NCBI GenBank assembly: GCA_965248935.1
Contig: OZ252214.1
Coordinates: 3,658,001 to 3,722,000, forward strand
DNA: 64,000 bases
Direction of reading: 5' to 3'
Source of the DNA: G032773895 sp965248935
Lineage (GTDB): Bacteria > Pseudomonadota > Gammaproteobacteria > Pseudomonadales > Cellvibrionaceae
Shown here: piece by piece, positions 53,970 through 63,115 of the stretch
How positions within the stretch are numbered: the first letter of the stretch is position 1
Layout: each line of letters opens with the position of its first letter
Position numbers and translations under genes: made by a program
The notes under the pieces: generated by a model
Seen by the model: only the letters and a program-made list of their open reading frames with translations
Databases searched by the model: none
Told to the model about the DNA's origin: nothing

Positions 53970-55112
53970 ATGAATGAAAAAAGCAGTCAAAGGTATGAAT
54001 ATAAACCTAGAGATGTAAAGCCTATGCCTGAACAGGCGTTTCGCTTATGGGATGGGAAGATTAGTGGTTTTATTTCCACTTTTTTAGGTGGGCTTAGTAT
54101 ATTGGCTGTATTGTGTTATCAATACCCAAGCTATCTTACAACCACTGAACTGAGGGCTGTATACGATGCTGAAATGTTACAGCGAGTTTTGAAATTCGGC
54201 ATGTTTTTTTCTTTAGGGTTTGGTGTACTGACATTTGTATTAGGTAAACAGAAAAGGCTAGGAGCCATGGGAGTATTGTTTACTTGCCTTGCGTTTTTTT
54301 TAGGGGGCTACACTGTAGAGACGGGCGCAGTTGAAGTTCGTCCGCTATCTTTTGGTTTAGACTGGCTTATTCTCGCATTTCTTGTTTCAGTGATATTATT
54401 TATCTTTCTTGAAAAAATATTTCCAAAATATCGAGATCAAGTAATTCTAAGGCCAGAGTGGAAGCTAGATCTGTTTTATTTCTGTATAAACCATTTGTTA
54501 ATTACTGTATTGCTTTTAATTGGAAACTATTTTGTTTCTACTGTTTTTGGCTGGGCGGTAAGCAGTATGTTTCAGCAGTGGGTACAATCACTCCCTATTC
54601 TGATTCAAGTTGTAATTCTAATTTTTTGTGCCGATTTTGTGCTTTATTGGTCTCATAGAGCGTTTCATGAGATCCCTTCTTTATGGAGGTTTCACGCAGT
54701 TCATCACTCTGTAGAGTATATGGATTGGATGGCTGGGTCACGGAATCATGTTGTACAAACGTTTGTGGGCAGGTGCTTAGTCATGGTGCCTCTGTATTTG
54801 TTAGGTGCTGATAAGCAAGCGTTAGATATTTATGTTTTATTTGCAGCATTTCAAGCTGTGTATGTTCATGCAAATGTAGGGATTCCTATGGGGCCAATTA
54901 AATATATATTGGCAACACCGCAGTATCACCATTGGCATCATAGTTCTCAACAACCTGCAATTGATACTAACTACGCGGTACATATGCCATTTTACGATAT
55001 TCTTTTTAAAACGTATCATATGCCAGGGGAGCATTGGCCGTCTGACTATGGTACAACGAAGAGGTTACCTAGGACGTATTTACGTCAGTTTTTATATCCA
55101 TTCAAGAAATAG
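53970..55112 (+). CDS. sterol desaturase / fatty acid hydroxylase family protein
   Basis: 380 residues, about seven or eight membrane helices. The di-iron His clusters are HRAFHE, HAVHH and the C-terminal HHWHHS, the classical eight-histidine pattern of the fatty acid hydroxylase superfamily. These membrane enzymes insert oxygen or a double bond into lipids or carotenoids. The N-terminal helices before the conserved domain are an added part. Substrate unknown. Confidence 0.88.
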   Translation: MNEKSSQRYEYKPRDVKPMPEQAFRLWDGKISGFISTFLGGLSILAVLCYQYPSYLTTTELRAVYDAEMLQRVLKFGMFFSLGFGVLTFVLGKQKRLGAMGVLFTCLAFFLGGYTVETGAVEVRPLSFGLDWLILAFLVSVILFIFLEKIFPKYRDQVILRPEWKLDLFYFCINHLLITVLLLIGNYFVSTVFGWAVSSMFQQWVQSLPILIQVVILIFCADFVLYWSHRAFHEIPSLWRFHAVHHSVEYMDWMAGSRNHVVQTFVGRCLVMVPLYLLGADKQALDIYVLFAAFQAVYVHANVGIPMGPIKYILATPQYHHWHHSSQQPAIDTNYAVHMPFYDILFKTYHMPGEHWPSDYGTTKRLPRTYLRQFLYPFKK

Positions 55113-55905
55113 TATGGCGAAACACTATTTTTTGACGTTTATTGGTTTTAATTCTGCTGATTTATTTCTTTTTGCTATCTTTTTTATTTGGAAAGAATGT
55201 CGATATTATTTACATATGTTGAATAAAATATTGTTTTAACTTGATTTGTTTTTAACTTTTCTTAGCTTTAATGGTAATTACAGATAATTCTTTACTGGCG
55301 AATTGGAATAAGTTATATTTTAGTAAGCTTGCATAAGTGTTTGTTAAGCCGCTTACTTATTGGTATCAAGAGCCTCAGTTTCTTTATTGTACTTCTTAAC
55401 TGTGCTTCTTAGAATTTGATACCAACATTTGATGTGTTTGCCGAATTATTTTTTCATTAAACAAATCGATGGCATTAAATATTAAGTATGTGGCTATTTG
55501 TTTTTGAATAAATTTTTGTCGGTTTTCGTCGGTTAAAGTTACCTAATGTGAAAAATAAATATTAATTTTGAACTGATATTGGTATTTAGTGTGATAATGT
55601 TAACATTTACGCTTGATTAAGTTGTTTGATTCCATTAAAGGCTTACCAAGAAAGCTATGCTCAATACAAAATGTTTTCAATATCTAACAGGAAAGCAATG
55701 GGTTTGATTTTAGAATACGAAGGTCTAGACGAGCTTATCTAGTTTGGCTGAATATTGACTTCAAACAAACATTTTTTAATGAAAAGTTGTTACGCATGAG
55801 TTAGAGGTACTTACTCTGGAGTACCTAGCTTATAACCAGGAAGAGACTGGTATGCATTCATTTGGCACATTTGTAATAACGATGTTTTAAATCCTAGGAG
55901 AAGTA
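55113..55905. other. long intergenic stretch upstream of the lyase
   Basis: About 790 bp, strongly AT-rich, without a supported gene. A 41-codon hydrophobic frame begins four bases after the hydroxylase stop but has no ribosome-binding site. The segment should carry the promoter and regulatory sites of the large secreted lyase; none recognised. Confidence 0.4.
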
Positions 55906-58503
55906 ATGGACAGAAAGTATCCAATTGAATGCCGAACCTTAATTCTGCTGATTTTAATTTTGCTGGTGTCTTCCTGTGATGGAGACAAGGATGAGTTAAT
56001 AAGCGGCCCAGAAAAACCAGGTAATACGGCGCCTACTATTTCCGGTAATCCGAGTTCAGTCGCTGCGGTAGGAGCAAACTACTCCTTCACACCCGCCGCA
56101 AATGATAACGATGGGGATTCGTTAAGCTTTACGGTTGAAAACGCACCGGGTTGGCTTGCACTAGATACTCAAACCGGAACCCTTTCCGGGGTGCCATTGT
56201 CCGAGCAAGAGGGTTATTACTCAAATATTTCATTACTGAGCTTCGATGGTCATTTGTATTCGTCTCCACTCAGGTTTGCTATTACCGTTGGAGACGATGT
56301 CAATACTCCACCGGCTATTCAGGGGCGGCCCTCTACAATAGTAGGTGTTGGCGACATTTATAGCTTTACGCCAACAGCGAGTGATGATACTGCTGTTGTT
56401 TCTTTTGATGTAGCTAACCTTCCCAGTTGGGCCGCTTTTGACTCCTCAAATGGGAGAGTCTCGGGTCAACCCTCTGAAACAGATGTGGGTGGGTACCCTA
56501 ATATTTCGATTAGGGCTTATGATGGTTCTTTGTATTCGCAGCCACTCGCTTTCGGCATTCAGGTTTTTTCCGCTCAGTCTCCAGAATTCACATCCGCTAC
56601 GGTCTATTTAAATGATTCGATTCTACAAGGGTTGCGAACTAAGTTAGCAGTCGGCGATAGTGCGGCTGTTAGATTTAAGAATATGGTCGATGGGCAGATG
56701 GGTGGCGACAATGTCTATGCCTTTGAGCAGTGGTTTGCCGCTTTGATGTATCAGATCACCGAGCAGGATGCATATTGTAATTATGCTGTTGCGCACGTTA
56801 ATGAGTACTTGGCTAGTGAAGAGGCACTTATAGAGAGTGGAGGTAGGCCGGTTGTTGCGCGTGATAGTTATTTGTATGTCGGTGAGCATATTGCCGAGGT
56901 CGCTTTGGTTAGAGACTGGTGTTCGGGCTTCCTTAATGAGGCAACCGTTGCAAGATGGCGTGTATTTGCGGATCAAAGTGTTTACAACGTATGGAACCAT
57001 AACGAAGCAAACTGGGGCGGGAATTTACATACATGGAGTGGTTGGTCGGTTGATAACCCTTATAACAATTATTACTACAGCTTCTTGCAGGCGACGATGT
57101 TGACTGCGCTTGCATTTGAAAATGACGGTTTGGTTCTGGGTGACTGGCGCAGGATGTTCCGTACCACCAAAATTGAAGAGCAACTTCTGCCTATATTTAA
57201 TACAGAATTAATCGGAGGGGGGTCTAGAGAGGGAACCGGCTATGGTACTTCTTTGCGCACCCTTTATATCTTATTTGACTGGTGGTATCAGAGTACGGGT
57301 GAGAGCTTGGTTAGTTTGACTAACCATGTAAGAGACAACAGTTATTACATGCTACACGCACTAGTGCCAACACGAGACTACCTTGTTCCCTTTGGTGATC
57401 ATGCCCGTGATGCTGTCGCTAAATTTTTTGATTACCATAGGACATTGATGCTTGAATCCGCATTTATGCATCCATTTGAGCCAGTATCGGGCGTGGTAAA
57501 ATACCAGTTAGCTAGGAGCAGTGTTCCAGAACAAGGGTTTAGATTTACCTATATTTTTGACTATCTATATTCGTTAAACGATATTCAGGAGCAGCCTCCC
57601 TCTATTTTATCTGATAGCTATTTTGCGCCTGGGGCTGGGCATTTATTTAGTCGTACCGATTGGACGGAATCTGCCGTTCATTTCTCAACAAATATTGGGC
57701 CTTATACTGAATCCCACGATCATCGAGATAAAGGTGGTTTTCTACTTTTTAAAAATGATTGGCTTGCCTATGACCAAAATGTTAATAGCCAGTCTGGGAT
57801 TAACGAGTTCGAGTGGGCTCATAATATTGTAAGAATTCAGGATCAGAACACATTAGAAGATTACATCACGCTATGGGATGCGCCGGAGCCTGAAATTTTT
57901 GGTATTCAAAACCACGCTGAATGGCTATGGGTTGCAGTTGATACAAAACCTCTTTTTGATCGTGAGAGGGTTGTTCAACCTCTATCTGAAAATCGACGTG
58001 AGATGGTTTTTATTAAAGACGGTGTATTGGTTGTGTTTGACAATGTTGTTGATCTAGAGGGGTTTGATACGCGAAAAATATGGCAACTTAATTCGCCTTA
58101 CCAACCTGTACGTGTAGGTGAAAATTACCAAATAACAGGGGGAGTTTCTACCCTTAGGGTGCTGTCTATTTTACCGGAAAATAGGCAAGTTAATATTGTA
58201 AACTATGCCGAGGTGGAAGGAATGCGGGCTGGATATACGGACTCTGCCGGCACCCCGACTACAGGATATCGGTTAGAGCTTTCTTCGACGGTGGCCACTG
58301 AGCAATTTTTACAAGTATTGGATGTTGATAACCAAGTTTTATCCTATAACTACACCGAAAATGCAAATGATTACCAGCTCGATATTAATATGGTTTCTGG
58401 TGAGCGTTATAGTATTCACTTTAGCAAGCAATCTATGGGCGGTTCGCTTCAGCAGGGCACGCAGCCAGTGGTGCAGTTGAACGAAGGTATTCAGATGGAT
58501 TAG
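55906..58503 (+). CDS. heparinase II/III-type polysaccharide lyase lipoprotein
   Basis: 865 residues. The signal (LILLILILLVSSC) ends in a lipobox Cys near 24. Two Ig-like/cadherin-type repeats follow at about 37-130 and 135-228, each starting APTISGNPS- or PPAIQGRPS-like and ending LYSQPLAF. Next comes an alpha-helical toroid with HNEANWGGNLHTW and GSREGTGYGTS, then the heparinase II/III beta domain with THE-type TESHDHRDKGGFLLF. Such enzymes cleave uronic-acid polymers such as alginate or glycosaminoglycans by beta-elimination. Probably anchored at the outer membrane. Exact substrate unknown; no susC/D or transporter partner is adjacent. Confidence 0.85.
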   Translation: MDRKYPIECRTLILLILILLVSSCDGDKDELISGPEKPGNTAPTISGNPSSVAAVGANYSFTPAANDNDGDSLSFTVENAPGWLALDTQTGTLSGVPLSEQEGYYSNISLLSFDGHLYSSPLRFAITVGDDVNTPPAIQGRPSTIVGVGDIYSFTPTASDDTAVVSFDVANLPSWAAFDSSNGRVSGQPSETDVGGYPNISIRAYDGSLYSQPLAFGIQVFSAQSPEFTSATVYLNDSILQGLRTKLAVGDSAAVRFKNMVDGQMGGDNVYAFEQWFAALMYQITEQDAYCNYAVAHVNEYLASEEALIESGGRPVVARDSYLYVGEHIAEVALVRDWCSGFLNEATVARWRVFADQSVYNVWNHNEANWGGNLHTWSGWSVDNPYNNYYYSFLQATMLTALAFENDGLVLGDWRRMFRTTKIEEQLLPIFNTELIGGGSREGTGYGTSLRTLYILFDWWYQSTGESLVSLTNHVRDNSYYMLHALVPTRDYLVPFGDHARDAVAKFFDYHRTLMLESAFMHPFEPVSGVVKYQLARSSVPEQGFRFTYIFDYLYSLNDIQEQPPSILSDSYFAPGAGHLFSRTDWTESAVHFSTNIGPYTESHDHRDKGGFLLFKNDWLAYDQNVNSQSGINEFEWAHNIVRIQDQNTLEDYITLWDAPEPEIFGIQNHAEWLWVAVDTKPLFDRERVVQPLSENRREMVFIKDGVLVVFDNVVDLEGFDTRKIWQLNSPYQPVRVGENYQITGGVSTLRVLSILPENRQVNIVNYAEVEGMRAGYTDSAGTPTTGYRLELSSTVATEQFLQVLDVDNQVLSYNYTENANDYQLDINMVSGERYSIHFSKQSMGGSLQQGTQPVVQLNEGIQMD

Positions 58504-58544
58504 TTTTTTGTTTTGACAGTTTGTTACGCAAGTGTTGTTTGCTT

Positions 58545-58572
58545 AAAAGGCCCTGGTAGATCAGGGCTTTTT
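58545..58572. terminator. rho-independent terminator downstream of the lyase
   Basis: AAAAGGCCCTG and CAGGGCTTTTT pair around a six-base loop; a T run on the plus strand and an A-rich arm on the other make it likely bidirectional for the convergent acyltransferase gene. Confidence 0.9.
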
Positions 58573-58579
58573 AGTATTT

Positions 58580-58607
58580 GTTATAGGTAGTTTGTTATAG
58601 ATAGTTT
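58580..58607. repeat. 14-bp tandem duplication spanning the acyltransferase stop
   Basis: GTTATAGGTAGTTT followed by GTTATAGATAGTTT (one mismatch), with partial copies on both sides. The minus-strand stop codon of the acyltransferase gene falls inside it. Confidence 0.9.
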
Positions 58608-60328
58608 GTTAGTTTTTGATCGTCAATATATCTTTTTCTGCGGCTGGGCTTTAGCTTGGTGAGGTCGCCCATACAGAGGCCGTCCAGGCAATCTCCAAAG
58701 TCTGGGTCCACGCTAAAGACAATGGATTGAAAGCCCCCATCTTCGTAAATAGCAGCGTATTGTTTAAATAAAACGGGTAGTTTGTGCCCAAGAGCTTGAA
58801 AGCATTGTTGCATAAAATCAAATGCGTCTTCTTTTTCTCTATCAGCAAACTTCTGCTCTAATTCAGCAATCGTTTTATGAGAAAGTATATAAGGGTGGTG
58901 GGCCTCCGCTAGTGGCTCGTTACTGGGGTAATAACGCCGGTAGAAATAGGCGAGGGTATCCATTAATTCTCGGGGGTAATCGGCACTCATACTTACAGGG
59001 CCAATAAGGTATCGAATATCTGGGTTGTGAGCTAAGTAGGCACCTAAGCCTTGCCATAAATAATCTAAGCTTGCTTTGCCCCAATAACTTGGAGCAACAA
59101 AACTTCTGCCCAGCTCAAGTGAGTGCTCCAAGTAAGGTTTAAACGCAGGGTAAAAGTTGTAGAGCGTGCTTGTATAGAAACCATTTTCGCCAAAGGTTTC
59201 CATAAGCTTTTTCCCCTCACCTATGCGGTAAGCGCCTGCAATTTCACGTTTTTCTCTATCCCACAAAACTAAGTGACGATAGTGGTAATCAAATTTATCT
59301 AGATCACGGGATTGCCCTGTTCCTTCACCAATTTTACGAAAGGTCAATTCCCTTAAGCGACCTATTTCCTGAATAATCGGCGAGTTTTCTTTATAGTCAA
59401 CGATATAAATACAGTTGTGGTCTCGTGTTTCTCCAAGGAGCTGTGCGTTTCTTAACTCTTCCTGTAGAGCTTGACGGTCTTCCGGATGAGCAATCGTCTT
59501 CTCTGTTTCAAAAAGCGGGCGTTTCCGTTTTCCTATTTGGTAGAGATGTTTTTTCAGGTTTTTTAGGAGTGTTCTATCATGCAGGCTCTTGGACTCTAAT
59601 GCACTTTCTTGAATGAGTTCGCCGACTTTAAAGCGGATGATGCCAGAATGTTTGTTAAACATTTCATGGGCTAGGAGGGCTGTTCCCAGTGGTTTGAAAA
59701 GCATTGAAGCGCCATAAAACAGAAGCGAGTTTTTCGCACCTATGTGAATAGGCAGAAGTGGCGCTTTTGCGCGGCGGGCAAAGTTGAGAAACCCTGGCTG
59801 CCAACGAGTGTCTTTCACCCCAGTTGGGCTTGCACGAGAAACCTCTCCAGCGGGGAATACGATGATTGCTTGCTCATCTTCCAGTGCGGCTAATACTCGT
59901 TTGTAACTACGAAGAGCGCTGCCTCCTGTCATATTGTCGATCGGGATAATTAGGTTTCTTAACCCGCTAAAATGAGAGAGCATATCGTTGGCGACGATTT
60001 TAACGTCAGGTCTGATCTCGTCCACAAGTTTGAGTATCGCTAAGCCGTCCAGCGAGCCAATAGGGTGGTTAGCGAAGATAACTACGCGACCCTGAGCGGG
60101 GATATTTCTTTTGTCTTGAGCGCTTACGGTATAACTGAAATCGAAATATTCGAAAACTTTATCGATAAAGTCGAACCCTTGTGCGTTTGTATTTATACGC
60201 AAAAATTCGTTTATTTGATCTTCATGAATAAGGCGTTTAAGCAGTGAAATAGTCGGTTTGCGAATAATCCCCGGCTTGTTTGCAAAGCTGGGAAACTTGT
60301 TGGTCACCGCTTGTTCAATATTGATCAT
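58595..60328 (-). CDS. bifunctional acyltransferase, OlsF-like (ornithine lipid synthesis)
   Basis: 577 residues in two parts. The N-terminal half is a PlsC-type acyltransferase: VIFANHPIGSLDGLAIL takes the place of the HX4D motif (HPIGSLD) and VFPAGEVSR is the second block. The C-terminal half is an OlsB-like N-acyltransferase of the GNAT type, with LGRSFVAPSYWGKASLDYLWQGLGAYL and LIGPVSMSADYPREL. This order matches OlsF, the single-chain ornithine lipid synthase, which makes phosphorus-free membrane lipids. Function is inferred from architecture only. No ols hydroxylase is nearby. Confidence 0.78.
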   Translation of the reverse strand: MINIEQAVTNKFPSFANKPGIIRKPTISLLKRLIHEDQINEFLRINTNAQGFDFIDKVFEYFDFSYTVSAQDKRNIPAQGRVVIFANHPIGSLDGLAILKLVDEIRPDVKIVANDMLSHFSGLRNLIIPIDNMTGGSALRSYKRVLAALEDEQAIIVFPAGEVSRASPTGVKDTRWQPGFLNFARRAKAPLLPIHIGAKNSLLFYGASMLFKPLGTALLAHEMFNKHSGIIRFKVGELIQESALESKSLHDRTLLKNLKKHLYQIGKRKRPLFETEKTIAHPEDRQALQEELRNAQLLGETRDHNCIYIVDYKENSPIIQEIGRLRELTFRKIGEGTGQSRDLDKFDYHYRHLVLWDREKREIAGAYRIGEGKKLMETFGENGFYTSTLYNFYPAFKPYLEHSLELGRSFVAPSYWGKASLDYLWQGLGAYLAHNPDIRYLIGPVSMSADYPRELMDTLAYFYRRYYPSNEPLAEAHHPYILSHKTIAELEQKFADREKEDAFDFMQQCFQALGHKLPVLFKQYAAIYEDGGFQSIVFSVDPDFGDCLDGLCMGDLTKLKPSRRKRYIDDQKLTNYL

Positions 60329-60751
60329 ACTCTTATCATCCCTAGGGCCTGTTGATACTCAGTGAATGGTCACTGTTATGTCTTAAAATGCAGCTATTAA
60401 GGCATGAAGAACGGCAGTTTGGTGGTATCAAATAGATAATACTATTTGGTGCATTTTTAGGTATAGCTCCTTCAGTTGAAGTCAGGGACTGGAACATTTT
60501 CCCTTCCATCTGTTTTACCGGAGAAAAAATAGACTTCAGCGGTAATAATTTACTCAATATTAACAGGCACTAAGCTTATTCTTCGAGTTAATCTATACTG
60601 TTGATCGCCCTCAATTAACTACGAAGAATAGCTAGCCTGTATGAATCTATAGTGACATCTTTCTTGGGAGTATGTGTTCGTAAGATGACATTTTTGTGAT
60701 GCCATGTAAACTGGTTTCAAGTCATAAATGGCATAGGTTGCTATCTCTTTG
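60329..60751. other. intergenic stretch holding the MITE-like element
   Basis: About 420 bp upstream of the OlsF-like gene. Apart from the 225-bp inverted-repeat element, nothing was recognised. A 71-codon minus-strand frame inside it is not supported by codon use or a ribosome-binding site. Confidence 0.4.
60345..60569. mobile_element. MITE-like 225-bp element
   Basis: The ends are imperfect inverted repeats about 22 bases long: GGGCCTGTTGATACTCAGTG at the left and, on the opposite strand, TGCCTGTTAATATTGAGTAA at the right, about five mismatches. CTA flanks both ends as a possible 3-bp target repeat. There is no transposase. It fills the otherwise empty interval between the OlsF-like gene and the divergent side of serB's neighbour. 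Confidence 0.5.
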
Positions 60752-61831
60752 TTAAAGCAAATTGGAGAGTTGTTTCCGTTGGTTGTCGAGTAATGATTTA
60801 AAGGGCTGTTCAAACCCGGATACAATTTTCTGGTTGTTTTCTGATCCAATCTCCATAAATTGGATTCGGCGTAATATCTGTTCGTCTTCAGCGGCTGTCT
60901 CTTCCAGTAATATGCCAGCAACAGGTACGTTTACTGGTGTTAAGTCTTTCTGATTTGCCGATACAAGTGCAGCAAGGTCCAATGGAATATTGTTTACAAT
61001 GCTCGCTAATTCCTGAATTAAATGTGCGCTGCAAACAGCGCGAAACAGTGCTTCATTGGTGGTGTCGGATGCATTGAAGCTTAGGATGTAATAACTGTCT
61101 TTAATTTCAAAGCCTGCTCCATTGTATAAAGCCAGTACGTCTTTCGTAATTTTCTCTACTCGACTTAAGGTTTTTATCAGTGTTTCTACGCTTAGCTGTT
61201 GTTGCAAGACAGCAAAGTTCTTAATAAGAATGACAGCGTAGGCTTTGGGGGGTTCCTCAAATTTAATTGTTTGGCAGGGTATATTTGTTGATTCCTCTTG
61301 TTTTTCTGAGGAGGGGATGCCCTGTGTGATATGGGAAATGGTTTTTATGGCTTTTTCTTGAATAAGTGACCAAATGGCGATACTGGTTAAGAGAAGCGCT
61401 GTAATTAATATTGCTAGGGTTGTGGAAGAGGTATCTTTGTTCTGTGCATCCAAGAATACGGTGACATAGCCTGCAATACTGTCGTGGAGGATGATGGGGG
61501 AAGTATGGCTGGTTAATTTTTTGTTTTGTATGCTGTCCCCTGATTGAACGATCAATACATTTTCAACATCATGGATAGTAGAAAATTTAACCAGTGGTTG
61601 ATCTTGAAGGTCACGTAAAAGAAGCTGAAGTCGTACCTTATTTTGGTTGATCATGGCATCTGTAGCTTGATCTGCTGTTAACTTTGATACCATAGCGCCG
61701 TAGCTTTGGTGCATCTCTTCCCTGTTTGAGTAGGTTCCGGGTAACACCATAAAACTTATAACTATTAACCCCACAAGCGCACCTACCGCAAAGGTAAAAA
61801 GATGAGGTACAACACGAAACTCAATAGACAA
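60752..61831 (-). CDS. AhpA/YtjB (Smp)-type membrane protein
   Basis: 359 residues with an N-terminal helix (LFTFAVGALVGLIVISFMVL), a periplasmic segment of about 100 residues, a second helix (LAILITALLLTSIAIWSLI) and a cytoplasmic C-terminal part. The two-helix topology and the position divergent from serB match the AhpA/YtjB/Smp family, whose members are always found beside serB in gammaproteobacteria but have no settled function. The cytoplasmic part has a ferredoxin-like pattern (AYAVILIKNFAVLQQQLS), as in nucleotidyl cyclase-like folds. Confidence 0.72.
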   Translation of the reverse strand: MSIEFRVVPHLFTFAVGALVGLIVISFMVLPGTYSNREEMHQSYGAMVSKLTADQATDAMINQNKVRLQLLLRDLQDQPLVKFSTIHDVENVLIVQSGDSIQNKKLTSHTSPIILHDSIAGYVTVFLDAQNKDTSSTTLAILITALLLTSIAIWSLIQEKAIKTISHITQGIPSSEKQEESTNIPCQTIKFEEPPKAYAVILIKNFAVLQQQLSVETLIKTLSRVEKITKDVLALYNGAGFEIKDSYYILSFNASDTTNEALFRAVCSAHLIQELASIVNNIPLDLAALVSANQKDLTPVNVPVAGILLEETAAEDEQILRRIQFMEIGSENNQKIVSGFEQPFKSLLDNQRKQLSNLL

Positions 61832-61903
61832 AGGATTTTCCCCAGGATGATTGCCCTAAAAAAGTTATAATGGCGTACTCCGTAGCGAAATAGAAGTATA
61901 AAG

Positions 61904-63115
61904 GTGAGCGAATTAATCCTTATTACCCTTTCAGGGCAAGATAAACCGGCTGTGACTTCTGCTGTAACCAAGATTCTGGCAGAGCATAACGCAAATATAT
62001 TGGATATTGGCCAAGCTGTTATCCACGACAACCTTTCCTTGGGAATATTGGTTGAAATCCCGGAAGAGCGTGATTCTTCTCCTGTGGTTAAGAACATTCT
62101 CTACCGAATGCATGAAATCGGTATGCAGGTTCGATTTCAACCCATTACTGAAGCAAGCTACGATGAATGGGTAAAACACCAGGGCAAACAACGACATATT
62201 GTGACATTGCTCGCCCGGCAAATATCTGCGGAACAAATTGAGGCATTGACCTCTGTTGTCAGTTCGCAGGGGTTAAATATTGACAATATCAGCCGTTTGT
62301 CAGGCCGAGTTTCTCTGTGTGACGATGGACAGTCGAGTATTGCTTGCGTTGAATTTTCTGCCCGAGGAACGGCCAATGATGATGTTAAATTACGTTCGGA
62401 ATTTGCTAAATTGGCGTCTAAGTTGGATGTCGATATTGCTTTCCAAGAAGATAATATGTATCGACGTACGCGCCGGTTAGTGTGTTTTGATATGGATTCA
62501 ACATTGATTGAAGCTGAAGTTATTGATGAATTGGCTAAGGCTGCTGGAGTAGGTGAACAGGTCGCAGAAATTACCGAAGCGGCCATGCGTGGTGAACTCA
62601 ATTTTAAAGAGAGTTTCCAACGAAGAATGTCTTTACTCAAAGGGTTAGATGAATCCGTATTGGAAGGGATTGCTGAGCAATTACCCATAACAGAGGGCGC
62701 AGAAAGATTAATTCGGACTTTAAAAAATCTTGGGTATAAAACGGCAATTTTATCTGGGGGGTTTAATTATTTTGGTCGTTATTTACAAAGCAAACTGGGT
62801 ATTGATTACGTATATGCCAACGAGCTTGAAATTGTTGATGGAAAAGTAACAGGTAATGTTTGTGAGCCAGTTGTGGATGGGGCGAGGAAAGCTCGTTTAC
62901 TAGAGCAACTGGCCGAACAAGAAAAAATTTCCTTAGACCAAGTTGTTGCAGTGGGTGATGGCGCGAATGATTTACCTATGTTGAGTATTGCTGGGTTGGG
63001 CATTGCGTTTAGAGCAAAGCCCTTGGTGAAAGCTGAAGCCAAGCAGTCTATTTCCACCCTAGGGCTAGACGCTATTTTGTATTTAATGGGGTTTAGAGAT
63101 AGGGAAATTTCTTAA
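61904..63115 (+). CDS. serB: phosphoserine phosphatase SerB
   Basis: 403 residues, the longer SerB form with two N-terminal ACT-like domains (LITLSGQDKPAVTSAVTKIL at the start). The HAD catalytic core has VCFDMDSTLIEAEVIDELAK with the nucleophile Asp, ILSGGFNYF and VGDGANDLPML. It dephosphorylates phosphoserine, the last serine step; the ACT domains probably sense serine. It starts with GTG, fixed by the conserved MSELILITLSG. Converges with a 4-bp overlap on the EAL gene. Confidence 0.97.
   Translation: MSELILITLSGQDKPAVTSAVTKILAEHNANILDIGQAVIHDNLSLGILVEIPEERDSSPVVKNILYRMHEIGMQVRFQPITEASYDEWVKHQGKQRHIVTLLARQISAEQIEALTSVVSSQGLNIDNISRLSGRVSLCDDGQSSIACVEFSARGTANDDVKLRSEFAKLASKLDVDIAFQEDNMYRRTRRLVCFDMDSTLIEAEVIDELAKAAGVGEQVAEITEAAMRGELNFKESFQRRMSLLKGLDESVLEGIAEQLPITEGAERLIRTLKNLGYKTAILSGGFNYFGRYLQSKLGIDYVYANELEIVDGKVTGNVCEPVVDGARKARLLEQLAEQEKISLDQVVAVGDGANDLPMLSIAGLGIAFRAKPLVKAEAKQSISTLGLDAILYLMGFRDREIS

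Noticed and set aside
60342..60557. 71-residue minus-strand frame
   Set aside because: Lies wholly within the inverted-repeat element and resembles neither a transposase nor any other family.
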